Shown: piece by piece, positions 1 through 9,048 of the stretch
Numbering within the stretch: position 1 is the first letter of the stretch
Layout: each line of letters starts with the position of its first letter
Source: an uncultured Pseudomonadota bacterium
Lineage (GTDB): Bacteria; Pseudomonadota; Alphaproteobacteria; Rs-D84
Direction of reading: 5' to 3'
Length of the DNA: 9,149 bases
Assembly: GCA_902776515.1 (NCBI GenBank)
Contig: CACYQE010000033.1
Span: 1-9,149 of the forward strand
Notes under the pieces: model-generated
What the model saw: only the letters and a program-made list of their open reading frames with translations
Databases searched by the model: none
What the model was told of the DNA's origin: nothing
Made by a program: the position numbers and the translations under genes

Positions 1-2273
<2,273 letters not shown>

Positions 2274-2283
2274 TTATACCAAA

Positions 2284-2312
2284 AACATAGCAATTTGTGG
2301 TATAATTGTAAA
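2284..2312 (-). promoter_or_regulatory. Candidate sigma70-type promoter for gyrB
   Basis: On the minus strand, TTTACA (2312-2307) is followed after 17 bases by TATGTT (2289-2284), a 5/6 match at -35 and a 4/6 match at -10. Transcription would start near 2277 and reach the gyrB AAAGGAAG ribosome site and the ATG at 2255. It overlaps the opposing plus-strand promoter. Confidence 0.45.
2298..2306 (+). promoter_or_regulatory. Candidate extended -10 promoter for the plus-strand gene pair
   Basis: TGG directly before a consensus TATAAT (2301-2306) gives an extended -10 element (TGnTATAAT), which can work without a good -35; none is visible 16-18 bases upstream. The predicted start, near 2313, leaves a leader of about 33 bases to the ATG at 2346, with AAGGAA at 2331-2336 as ribosome site. 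Confidence 0.5.
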
Positions 2313-2345
2313 GAAAAAAGGTATAAAATAAAGGAAATAAATATC

Positions 2346-2609
2346 ATGACCACTGTATATAAAAAAGAGGACTTTTTATCGGCTAAACAATATGCTGTTT
2401 TGCATGATACACCCATAGAATTTGTTGAAAGTGCTATGAAATTAGCATACAAAAGGCATCTTGTTATTAAAATTGGGCCATTGGCAAAAGATTTGGTTTT
2501 TAAACCATTTCGTCAAAATGAATTCCATTTAAGACCGGAACCCGAAGCCCAAAAAAAGTTTGAAGAAATTTTACAAAGATTCATAAACAAATCAGAAAAA
2601 GGCAAATAA
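2346..2609 (+). CDS. Small basic protein of unknown function, possibly helix-turn-helix-like, paired with a RusA-like gene
   Basis: The protein has 87 residues and I do not recognise a named family. It is lysine-rich and has no signal peptide or membrane segment. The N-terminal stretch (about 6-40: KKEDFLSAKQYAVLHDTP then a predicted second helix) faintly recalls the small helix-turn-helix proteins of the AlpA/excisionase kind. That is pattern resemblance only. The middle (LVIKIGPLAKDLVFKP) looks like a beta hairpin, and the C-terminal third is a charged helix (EAQKKFEEILQRF). The ATG at 2346 is preferred over an in-frame ATG at 2295 because AAGGAA lies 9 bases before it, and because 2295 sits upstream of the predicted transcription start. 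Its stop is one base before the next gene, so the two are almost surely co-translated. In such a pair it could be a DNA-binding partner or regulator of the nuclease-like protein, but this is inference. Confidence 0.7.
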   Translation: MTTVYKKEDFLSAKQYAVLHDTPIEFVESAMKLAYKRHLVIKIGPLAKDLVFKPFRQNEFHLRPEPEAQKKFEEILQRFINKSEKGK

Positions 2610-2610
2610 A

Positions 2611-3180
2611 ATGAAATTTAAATTATTATATTTTGGTGATATTTTGGTAAACCCCAAAAAACGTGCCCAGCATATATCTGATATTCGTATGCAATTTCAC
2701 CCCCAGTTAAAAAAACTGGTTGAACATCAACCTTGGGATAATCTGACCCAATATATGTTGCCAGATGCGACAAAAAAACCTATAACAACACGCCATGTTG
2801 GTGGAATTGATTGGAATCCGATTATTACCCCGAAATTAAAACTTATTGCTGAATTGGATATTCAAATGCTGCATTCGGAAATTGTCGGTGTTCCACGTTC
2901 AGATATAGATAACCGTATTAAAACATTGTTTGATGGTCTGCGTTGTCCACAAAATGAACACGAAATCGGTCAAAATGTTCCACGTGACATAGGGCCTATT
3001 TATACATTATTAGACGATGACCATTTGATAACGAAAATTTCCGTTAACACAAGTCACTTGTTATCGCCACACATGTTTAACCCAGAATTAATGTCTGGAC
3101 CTGATTGCGTGTTTTTAATGATTGACGTAAATCTGCGTGTGGCCGAAGGCACGTTGGAAAACTTACCATTTATGGTATAA
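2611..3180 (+). CDS. RusA-like Holliday junction resolvase family protein (putative)
   Basis: This 189-residue protein has the acidic signature of RusA endonucleases. DIDN (98-101) is followed by K104 and by D108 in the segment KTLFDGL, and then, after a spacer, LLDDDHLITKISV (133-145). In E. coli RusA the matching segments are RDLDNLQKAAFDAL and LDDAQVVDYRV, where the aspartates bind metal and the lysine is needed for catalysis. RusA resolves Holliday junctions as a cytosolic dimer and is phage-derived. This protein is longer than RusA (about 120 residues). It has an extended N-terminus and a larger insert between the two acidic segments (about 111-132). The fold assignment is inference from motif order; activity is unproven. 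The start lies one base after the previous stop, with an AAGG site upstream. The gene ends directly in a terminator. A resolvase-like gene next to gyrB with a small partner suggests phage or mobile-element ancestry. Confidence 0.72.
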   Translation: MKFKLLYFGDILVNPKKRAQHISDIRMQFHPQLKKLVEHQPWDNLTQYMLPDATKKPITTRHVGGIDWNPIITPKLKLIAELDIQMLHSEIVGVPRSDIDNRIKTLFDGLRCPQNEHEIGQNVPRDIGPIYTLLDDDHLITKISVNTSHLLSPHMFNPELMSGPDCVFLMIDVNLRVAEGTLENLPFMV

Positions 3181-3208
3181 AACAAGGTGCCAAATGGCAC
3201 CTTGTTTT
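3179..3208. terminator. Bidirectional rho-independent terminator between convergent genes
   Basis: A perfect 13-bp stem (AAAACAAGGTGCC, 3179-3191, with GGCACCTTGTTTT, 3196-3208) closes a four-base loop (3192-3195). Reading plus, the stem runs into TTTTTT (3205-3210). Reading minus, the A tract before the stem gives a T run. It begins at the stop of the RusA-like gene and lies 5 bases beyond the stop of the opposing 316-residue gene, so it serves both. Confidence 0.92.
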
Positions 3209-3213
3209 TTCTA

Positions 3214-4164
3214 CTAACTACGGGCAGGAATAAGCAAACCATGTCTACGTAATTGTGCCTGTAAAACCTCGATGTATTTTTCCAATGATTTTATTTCTTG
3301 GTTTTTTTGTGTCAATGTTTCTTGCAACGTTTGATTTAATTTACTGGAACTTTCCAAATCACTACGCAATTCTGAATTTGTTTGTTTCAAATAAACATTT
3401 TTTTCCTTGGCTATTGAAATATTCTTCTGCAATTCTGCTGCGTTAATCAAATTAGTTCCGCTAAAACGATTTATATACTCTTGCTGAGCATAGACGTTTT
3501 TTGGTCTTATATCATAAGAGGCACGTATATTTTCAGCAATATTTGGTGATTTGATTGCAACTTCATTTACAGTTTTGTTAATTTGCTGCATAGTAAAATT
3601 AAATGAATCAGCCGGTTGTCTGATAGAAACATACGCAACAAATGCCGCCAACCAACTGTTTATTATCGATTGTAAATTTTGATTTTGTAATTCAATTCGA
3701 TTATTTGCCCACGCAGATACAACAACATTATAATCAGAAACAGTTGCATGTTTCGTTTTTAATATATCAAACCAAATCTGATTTTTTATATTTTTATCTT
3801 TTATAGAAATATGCGATAACGCCTTTAATGTATCATATCGCAATTTTTGATCAGCAAAAAAATTTACCGCTAACAACAATTCTTTAATTTTATCGGAACT
3901 TGGTTTCACAAAACACGATACAACATCTTTCAATGATGTTATAAAATCTTTTGAATCTTTGTATTCATACGACATATAGCAATTAGAAATACGAACAATC
4001 AGATCTTTCACATCTTTGTTTTTACATACATCTAATGCTTTGTTCATTTTTAAAAAGAAATCACCATTATCAAAAGAATCTATCAATGCATTAATCGACC
4101 GCAAAGTTTGCGTATCCATTGTTATAATTATTTTCGTAATATCACATATATTCATAAAAGCCAT
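3214..4164 (-). CDS. Hypothetical protein with C-terminal coiled coil, downstream of the pilus genes
   Basis: This 316-residue protein belongs to no family I recognise. The first 230 residues look mainly alpha-helical, with no clear signal peptide or transmembrane segment. Residues 171-180 (WLAAFVAYVS) are hydrophobic but too short to span a membrane. From about 241 to 306 the sequence is a long heptad-like helix (LQKNISIAKEKNVYLKQ onward) typical of a coiled coil, ending in a basic tail (QLRRHGLLIPARS). Such a tail often drives oligomerisation or docking. The start at 4164 has an AGAGG site 7 bases upstream; M4 and M16 are weaker alternatives. The gene lies 56 bases after pilR on the same strand, with no terminator between, and it has its own TTGACA promoter. 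It is visibly more AT-rich than pilQ (18 of 60 bases G+C at 3301-3360 against 36 of 60 at 6061-6120). A pilus role is possible only by position. Confidence 0.8.
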   Translation of the reverse strand: MAFMNICDITKIIITMDTQTLRSINALIDSFDNGDFFLKMNKALDVCKNKDVKDLIVRISNCYMSYEYKDSKDFITSLKDVVSCFVKPSSDKIKELLLAVNFFADQKLRYDTLKALSHISIKDKNIKNQIWFDILKTKHATVSDYNVVVSAWANNRIELQNQNLQSIINSWLAAFVAYVSIRQPADSFNFTMQQINKTVNEVAIKSPNIAENIRASYDIRPKNVYAQQEYINRFSGTNLINAAELQKNISIAKEKNVYLKQTNSELRSDLESSSKLNQTLQETLTQKNQEIKSLEKYIEVLQAQLRRHGLLIPARS

Positions 4165-4191
4165 TATTAAACCTCTTGCTTGTTACGAATA

Positions 4192-4219
4192 ACAATAGCA
4201 CAAAAATATCAATTGTCAA
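4192..4219 (-). promoter_or_regulatory. Candidate promoter for the 316-residue coiled-coil gene
   Basis: A perfect -35 box TTGACA (4219-4214) is followed after 16 bases by TATTGT (4197-4192), a 4/6 match to the -10 consensus. It sits just past the pilR stop, and the predicted start lies about 20 bases before the ATG at 4164. It would allow expression independent of the pilus operon. Confidence 0.45.
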
Positions 4220-4221
4220 AT

Positions 4222-5292
4222 TTATGATAAAGCAGATGTTATTTGGTCCTGCATTTGGAACGTGCCCAAAACAACCCACGCAATCACCACAGATATCAGC
4301 AACACCCCAACCGTATTCAATGTATCCGACAAAGATTCTATGCGTTTAACAGAATTTTCCAGATAATCATTTGATATCTGATTAAGGTTTTTATCAAAAT
4401 CATTCATATCGGCGTATATGGTCAAATCGCCTATTAATTCGCTGTTTGGGAAATTCGTTCCGGTGTTATGCAACGCATCGCCCAGGTTGTCACCATTTGC
4501 GATATAACGTAATGTTTTTTCCAATATATTACGCAAATACGGATTTGAATTATCCGCCAACATACGCATAGCATCCGGTATCGTCACGCCAGATGCAACC
4601 AGGGCCGACAAAGACATCATCCAACCAACCGACATACGAACCTTGTATATATTCCATGGCGGCAAAGAATCAAATATTGTTCGAATACGACCGGACCACA
4701 CCGATATTGATGACCAAATCAAACCGAATAACACAACAAACCCAACCGCCAAAAACTGCCAATACTTACCTGCAATATTTGACAACCAAATCAATGACGA
4801 TGCTGTCCCACGCCAAACCATACCGGTACCTGCAACCTGGGACAAAGGTGGAACAAGGTATATTCCAACCATTATAATAATTACAAACACCAACACCAAT
4901 AATAACAAAGGATACGCAACGGCACCAAAAACCGCCCGCCCTATTCTTTTATTTGCATCAATAATATGAACCAAGTTTTCCAATGCGACAACCAAACTGG
5001 ACACATTTCCAGATGTTAACAACAACGTTTCATCATTTGGTATCCAACCACGCGTTGTTTCGGAAAAACTCATTCCTCTTTCCAAATTTTTTTCCCATTC
5101 ACGCATACAAATAGCAAATGGTTCATTTGGTTTAAGGCCACCCCTGGATTCAATCATCTGGATACGATTAAGTGCATTAACCAAGGTAAAATCGTTTTTC
5201 AACAAAGAAATCAATTTACGCCAAATCCCAATACGCTTTTCCGTACTGAATCTGCATACCATTTTGGCATAAAAAAGTTCCATTTTTGTCAT
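4222..5292 (-). CDS. pilR: Type IVb pilus inner-membrane platform protein PilR (GspF/PilC family)
   Basis: This is the polytopic platform protein that couples the assembly ATPase to pilin subunits in the inner membrane. It has 356 residues from ATG 5292. Three hydrophobic spans fit the GspF layout: about 119-147 (AVFGAVAYPLLLLVLVFVII and on), about 178-200 (FLAVGFVVLFGLIW) and a C-terminal one (VGVLLISVVIAWVVLGTF). Each half has a cytoplasmic helical bundle, with the family pattern L..LLxSGVxIPDAMRML seen as SLSALVASGVTIPDAMRML. The ATG at 5325, 33 bases upstream in frame, would overlap the ATPase gene. The ATG at 5292 lies one base after the ATPase stop (TGA, 5296-5294), so I chose it; GGGG lies some 10 bases upstream. 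Gene order pilQ-pilR matches the R64 thin-pilus locus. In that locus pilS (the pilin) follows, but here it does not. The symbol follows R64 naming, not the Pseudomonas one. Confidence 0.88.
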   Translation of the reverse strand: MTKMELFYAKMVCRFSTEKRIGIWRKLISLLKNDFTLVNALNRIQMIESRGGLKPNEPFAICMREWEKNLERGMSFSETTRGWIPNDETLLLTSGNVSSLVVALENLVHIIDANKRIGRAVFGAVAYPLLLLVLVFVIIIMVGIYLVPPLSQVAGTGMVWRGTASSLIWLSNIAGKYWQFLAVGFVVLFGLIWSSISVWSGRIRTIFDSLPPWNIYKVRMSVGWMMSLSALVASGVTIPDAMRMLADNSNPYLRNILEKTLRYIANGDNLGDALHNTGTNFPNSELIGDLTIYADMNDFDKNLNQISNDYLENSVKRIESLSDTLNTVGVLLISVVIAWVVLGTFQMQDQITSALS

Positions 5293-5293
5293 A

Positions 5294-6925
5294 TCAATAC
5301 ACCCCAGGTCTGTCCAGCAATCCAACCCAGCGTTCTAATTCATCAACACCGATGATTCCTTGTAACATCAATGCTGATGCGGCTTCTTTCAACGTCCGAC
5401 CATCCATTTCTTCTAACCAGTACTTGACCGCACCTTCGGTATTTCCGGATAATGCCAATTGTAAAAATTCACTGTTAGTAATAATGATTTCGCCGGCCTT
5501 GATACGCCCAAACGTTCCGGTCCCATTACAGTGTTCACAACCGGTGCCACGAACATAAACCTGATTCAAGCCCAAATCACCAAAGGCATCACGAACACGT
5601 GCGTATTCGGAATATTCCGGATGATTTATCAAACGTTCACGACAATGCGGACAAAGTCTTTTAAACAAACGCATAGAAACCAATCCACGCATCATTGTTT
5701 CTTCTTTTAATTTAAATGCCTCGACCCCCATATCCAACAAACGAACCAGTGCCGCCATCGCAGAATTCGCATGCAATGTTGTCCAAACATTATGTCCAGA
5801 CAACGCACCCTTGACCGTTAATTGTGCGGCTGACAGCGTTCTTATTTCACCAACCATTAATGTATCAGGGTCACTGCGTAACGCGGCCGCCAAAGCCTCG
5901 GTATATTCAGCCTCACGCTGTTCTTCGCTTGCAGCATTAATAACGGGTATTTGATGTGCACCAAATATCTTTTGTTCGACCGGGTCTTCAACAGTTATAA
6001 GATTTATTTCATAATGATGTTCTTTTAACATCAAAACCATATTACGAACCAAAGTTGTGGATTTACCGGAACTGGTTGGCCCCGCCACAACGACCAAGCC
6101 GGTCGGGAACGAACGCAAACGTCTTAATAATTTCTGTTCATATTCGCCAAATTCTTGCTCGGTCTTGATGTTTTCGGATGGATTGTCATACAACAAACGC
6201 ATAACAACATAGCGACTGCCGAATGCAATTGGACTGAATTGCATTCTGATACTTAAAACACCGCGTGGCAAATATAAATCTTTGGTCCCACGCAACGGTG
6301 TCCGGCCATCCTTTTGTGCCGATTGGTATTCATTTTGTGCGTAATTCGCATTAGAAATATCCGCCGATGCAAATGCCGCACGAACAAAAGATTCACCCCA
6401 CCCAGCATTAAATTCCATTACAGGTTGCATACTGCCATCTATACGAAAATATATGGTTGTTTGGTCTGCAACCTCTATATGAATATCAGATACTTTTTGG
6501 GCAGCGGCACGTGCAACAATATCAACAAAATCTTTTTGCATTTGGTTGTTATAATCCAAACGCGATTTTTCATTACCCCCAAGTTTATTTTCATAATATT
6601 TGTAAATTCCTGAAACCAAACCCAAATCTGAATAATACGGTTCCCGCATTGGACGATTTTTGCGTTTTAACAAATCAAGGAAAGCCAACACACGCCCATC
6701 ATACTTGTGTGTTCGAGAAATAATGATGCAACCACCGGAAAAATACGCTAACAACCCCTGCGTCTCTTTTGGTAATTCAAATTCACCCCCGGGGGCTGTT
6801 AACAAATGGTTATGTTCGGAAAACAAATATTCAATAATATCTTTGTTTTCTGCATGTTCCAATCCCGCCGGAACGGATAATTTTTTTGACTCTTTTTCCA
6901 AAATGTTATCTGTCTGATTGCTCAT
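5294..6925 (-). CDS. pilQ: Type IVb pilus assembly ATPase PilQ (GspE/PilB family)
   Basis: This is the cytoplasmic hexameric ATPase that drives pilin polymerisation. It has 543 residues, and all motifs of secretion ATPases are present and in order: DIHIE (147-151) starting the N2 domain, Walker A GPTSSGKST (282-290), Asp box TVEDPVE (311-317), Walker B DTLMVGEIR (354-362) and His box TTLHANSA (382-389). Four cysteines in two CxxC pairs (C425/C428 and C463/C466) form the zinc motif typical of assembly ATPases (GspE/PilB) and not of PilT retraction ATPases. The first 120 residues are a divergent N1 domain. The start at 6925 lies 12 bases after the pilP stop and lacks a good ribosome site, so coupling to pilP translation is likely. 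An out-of-frame ATG at 6933 reads Met-Thr-Lys and stops at TGA overlapping this ATG. In R64 naming this is PilQ, unrelated to the Pseudomonas secretin PilQ. Confidence 0.95.
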   Translation of the reverse strand: MSNQTDNILEKESKKLSVPAGLEHAENKDIIEYLFSEHNHLLTAPGGEFELPKETQGLLAYFSGGCIIISRTHKYDGRVLAFLDLLKRKNRPMREPYYSDLGLVSGIYKYYENKLGGNEKSRLDYNNQMQKDFVDIVARAAAQKVSDIHIEVADQTTIYFRIDGSMQPVMEFNAGWGESFVRAAFASADISNANYAQNEYQSAQKDGRTPLRGTKDLYLPRGVLSIRMQFSPIAFGSRYVVMRLLYDNPSENIKTEQEFGEYEQKLLRRLRSFPTGLVVVAGPTSSGKSTTLVRNMVLMLKEHHYEINLITVEDPVEQKIFGAHQIPVINAASEEQREAEYTEALAAALRSDPDTLMVGEIRTLSAAQLTVKGALSGHNVWTTLHANSAMAALVRLLDMGVEAFKLKEETMMRGLVSMRLFKRLCPHCRERLINHPEYSEYARVRDAFGDLGLNQVYVRGTGCEHCNGTGTFGRIKAGEIIITNSEFLQLALSGNTEGAVKYWLEEMDGRTLKEAASALMLQGIIGVDELERWVGLLDRPGVY

Positions 6926-6937
6926 TTTGTCATATCG

Positions 6938-7645
6938 TTATTTTTTATTTTCAACATTCAATGTTTGGATTTCTTGGCCCTTGGTAAAGACAACACCTTC
7001 ATCCAAAGATATAGATTTAATAGTATAACCATCCATATTTTTACCAACACTTACACGTCTTGATTGTCCGGTTGATACATCTTGGATAGTTGCCTGTAAT
7101 TGGTCACCGGCACCGAAAACATTTATCAGTTTATATTTTTTATCAAAGGCTGTTGTGTCTTTTGGTTTTTCTTGCACAACCACCGGTTCTTCGACCCGTT
7201 CTTCCTGTCTGTTTTCTAATGCTATTTTTTGCGATTCCAACTTTCTGGCCTCGGCATCTAAACGTGCACGTTCTGCTTCTAATTCTTGCTGTTGCTGTTC
7301 TGCACGTCCTGACAGGTTTTCTATTTCCATATTTAACTTTATTTTTTCTGCCGCCAATTTATCCAAATCCAGATTTAATTGTGCACGTTCTTTTTCCAAT
7401 TGCATTAAAACCTTTTCTTGTTCCAAGGTAGTAATCTGGTCAAACAAAGAACCTTCAACCTGGTAATCATCTATGGCCGCCGCAGACACAGCATCAGGGA
7501 TAACACTGTCATCTATTTCTACTTCTTGGTACACCTCGGAATCATTTAATGGTTCTATGAAACCAACGTCTTCCGCAAAAGAAGCGTTTGAAAACATTGT
7601 CACCAAACCAAAAACATATAAAAACATTTTTATTTTATTTTGCAT
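6938..7645 (-). CDS. pilP: Type IVb pilus biogenesis protein PilP, exported, with long coiled coil
   Basis: The protein has 235 residues. The N-terminus (MQNKIKMFLYVFGLVTMFSNASFA) is a clear signal peptide, with cleavage likely after A24, so the mature protein is periplasmic. Residues about 70-150 form a highly charged coiled coil (QLEKERAQLNLDLDKLAAEK and then an E/Q/R-rich run). A Pro/Lys/Glu linker follows (VEEPVVVQEKPKD), then a small beta-rich C-terminal domain (about 170-235) with LINVFGAGDQLQATI and GYTIKSISLDEGVVF. That domain resembles the PilP family of R64-type pili, thought to link the inner-membrane parts to the secretin. The R64 protein is, as I recall it, shorter, and the coiled coil accounts for the extra length. 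The start at 7645 has GAGGTGA 6 bases upstream and overlaps the end of pilO by 11 bases, a coupled arrangement. Assignment rests on gene order and the C-terminal domain, so it is likely but not certain. Confidence 0.82.
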   Translation of the reverse strand: MQNKIKMFLYVFGLVTMFSNASFAEDVGFIEPLNDSEVYQEVEIDDSVIPDAVSAAAIDDYQVEGSLFDQITTLEQEKVLMQLEKERAQLNLDLDKLAAEKIKLNMEIENLSGRAEQQQQELEAERARLDAEARKLESQKIALENRQEERVEEPVVVQEKPKDTTAFDKKYKLINVFGAGDQLQATIQDVSTGQSRRVSVGKNMDGYTIKSISLDEGVVFTKGQEIQTLNVENKK

Positions 7646-8891
7646 AAATTATCACCTCATAGTTCCAAATTCTTTTCATTGAATCCCAACCAACCTTTGT
7701 CATAAAGACACCGTTTATTCCATCAAAAATCCTCATAAACTCAGCCGGGACCAGTTTAGATTCCGCCGAAACTTCCACCAAATAAATTTCCTTGGTTTGT
7801 GTTTTATTTGAAACAGTATCAACAACCGCCATTATATTTGCACCGGTATCTATTCCCTGGAAACGACTAACCAATTCACGTATTAATGTATCCGTATCCC
7901 TTGAATCTTGGGACACGCCACGTGGTAATTCTGGTAATTTTGCACGAACAGAAATTTGATTTTCTGATATCTCTTGAACAAAACTGCCCGGCATTAAATT
8001 TTCAACAATTGAATAGAAACCATCAACGGTTCCAAAATCACGCCTAAACACCGCTGTTGCGTATGTTTCACCACAATCTGCACTAATCTGATTCCATCCG
8101 GTTACAGGTTGCATCAAAAAACCAATCGCCTTGTAGCACAATCTGGCCCTGGCCGAAACATTGGGCAAAGATTCAAACGGCATAACCAAAGGTTCTGGTT
8201 CCTGGTGTAAATTATATTGTTCATCCAATTGCTTGTTTTTTTCTTCTATCTGGCGTTTATATTCTTGGGCTAATTCTGGGTTTATTTTTGCGATTTGTGG
8301 TTTTGGTGCAACCATTTGATTTATGGGTTCTTGGAAAAAATACATCATACCCATCGCGAACAACACCAGCATTACTAGCGATATGAAATTTGCCCCTAAA
8401 CGACTGATAGTGTGCAATTCTGCACGAACACCCCCAGAAATCAATTCAGATAAATCACGCTCTATTGCACGTGGCATTCCCCAAGCCCCAGGGGCAATTA
8501 ACACCCCCCAATCAGGAATCTGGGATAATTCGACATATTTTGCACGGGCCGCCGCTATATCTTCGAACAAATAATCCTGTAAAATTATGCCGTTTCTGAC
8601 CGAAACCAAAACATATTTTGTTCCAATCTGAAAAACCGCCAAAACAGAAGAATATTCGGCCAACGCTTCGACCACCTCGGCCGCGATTGATGGCATTCCG
8701 GAACGGTGCCCTAACCTGCGTGCACCCAAACCAATCAAAGAACGATAATTTACATACAAGCCACGTTTTCTGTCGATACTGTGCGACAATTTTGCCGCAT
8801 ACGCACGGGGTGTAAACCCAGAAACCAGCGGTTGCCACAACAAACCCGTTGCGTATTTTTTTCTGTTAATTTGTATATATTGGCCTGACAA
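7635..8891 (-). CDS. pilO2: Type IVb pilus accessory protein PilO2 (PAP_PilO family), TTG start
   Basis: This inner-membrane accessory protein of thin pili has 418 residues from the TTG at 8891. The N-terminal part (YIQINRKKYATGLLWQPL) and the following cytoplasmic domain (WGVLIAPGAWGMPRAIERDL, 128-147) match the PilO/PilO2 family as I know it. One membrane span lies at about 168-186 (FISLVMLVLFAMGMMYFF). After it comes a Pro-rich, Glu/Lys-rich stalk, then a periplasmic domain with C-terminal motif WNYEVIIYAK. TTG is preferred because GAGAGAG lies 5 bases before it, a TATAAT lies about 30 bases upstream, and the family homology begins right after it. The in-frame ATG at 9071 would add 60 residues with no family character and would be translated through a terminator hairpin. 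It is the first gene of the operon pilO-pilP-pilQ-pilR. Confidence 0.83.
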   Translation of the reverse strand: MSGQYIQINRKKYATGLLWQPLVSGFTPRAYAAKLSHSIDRKRGLYVNYRSLIGLGARRLGHRSGMPSIAAEVVEALAEYSSVLAVFQIGTKYVLVSVRNGIILQDYLFEDIAAARAKYVELSQIPDWGVLIAPGAWGMPRAIERDLSELISGGVRAELHTISRLGANFISLVMLVLFAMGMMYFFQEPINQMVAPKPQIAKINPELAQEYKRQIEEKNKQLDEQYNLHQEPEPLVMPFESLPNVSARARLCYKAIGFLMQPVTGWNQISADCGETYATAVFRRDFGTVDGFYSIVENLMPGSFVQEISENQISVRAKLPELPRGVSQDSRDTDTLIRELVSRFQGIDTGANIMAVVDTVSNKTQTKEIYLVEVSAESKLVPAEFMRIFDGINGVFMTKVGWDSMKRIWNYEVIIYAK

Positions 8892-8896
8892 AATTT

Positions 8897-8903
8897 CTCT
8901 CTC
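8897..8903 (-). promoter_or_regulatory. Ribosome binding site that decides the TTG start of pilO2
   Basis: GAGAGAG on the minus strand ends 5 bases before the TTG at 8891-8889. No ATG or GTG lies close downstream of it, and the next upstream in-frame ATG candidates are beyond the promoter and hairpin. This site is the main reason for shortening the gene by 60 codons. Confidence 0.6.
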
Positions 8904-8919
8904 GTTATACTCTTGATAA

Positions 8920-8925
8920 ATTATA
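8920..8925 (-). promoter_or_regulatory. -10 box of the proximal pilus operon promoter
   Basis: A consensus TATAAT on the minus strand lies just downstream of the terminator hairpin and gives a leader of about 22 bases before the TTG. No good -35 is seen at 16-18 bases spacing (best is GGCGTT), so it may be weak or depend on an activator. Confidence 0.45.
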
Positions 8926-8955
8926 ACATAAAAACATTTAATAACGCCAGAATAA

Positions 8956-8981
8956 AAAACCGTTATTTTCATAACGGTTTT
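8956..8981 (-). terminator. Rho-independent terminator / attenuator hairpin before the pilus operon
   Basis: On the minus strand, AAAACCGTTAT and ATAACGGTTTT (8981-8971 and 8966-8956) form an 11-bp stem on a GAAA tetraloop, and T residues continue to 8954. The core (CCGTTAT/ATAACGG) is perfect. The plus strand also gives a T-rich tail, so it may work both ways. It ends any transcript coming from upstream before the TATAAT at 8920. Its first arm can instead pair with an upstream segment (8985-8991), the hallmark of an attenuator. Confidence 0.8.
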
Positions 8982-8984
8982 GTA

Positions 8985-8991
8985 AAAACCG
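8985..8991 (-). promoter_or_regulatory. Alternative (anti-terminator) arm of the leader
   Basis: CGGTTTT on the minus strand (8991-8985) is a perfect complement of AAAACCG (8981-8975), with a 3-base loop. AAAACCG is also the 5' part of the terminator stem, so the two hairpins exclude each other. The short 7-bp stem would need help to outcompete the 11-bp terminator. Confidence 0.4.
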
Positions 8992-9048
8992 CACAAACAA
9001 ATCGAAAAAGTTCCGATTAATTTAGCCGAAAAGCTATATTCCTGTTTA

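Larger units (their letters stand above)
8953..9042 (-). ncRNA. Candidate ~90-nt leader RNA or small RNA ending at the pilus attenuator
   Basis: A transcript from the promoter at 9049-9077 would start near 9042 and end at the hairpin near 8953. It would contain a short TAGC/GCTA hairpin, a bulged AATCG/CGATT hairpin (9018-9014 with 9004-9000) and then the competing attenuator arms. I do not recognise it as a known RNA family. It could be a stand-alone small RNA or the 5' leader of the pilus mRNA. The same stretch is also open as a 60-codon in-frame extension of pilO2. Confidence 0.35.

Noticed and set aside
4593..4969. Plus-strand open frames of 94 and 108 codons opposite pilR
   Set aside because: They mirror the hydrophobic pilR segments. 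The Asn/Pro/Thr-rich composition is typical of antisense readings.
7090..7466. Plus-strand open frames of about 100 codons opposite pilP
   Set aside because: Their Phe/Leu/Ser/Cys-rich make-up is the complement of the Glu/Gln/Lys coiled coil. No independent evidence.
8512..8838. Minus-strand open frame of 108 codons inside pilO2
   Set aside because: It overlaps pilO2 in another frame. pilO2 has the family match and the operon context, while this one has neither.
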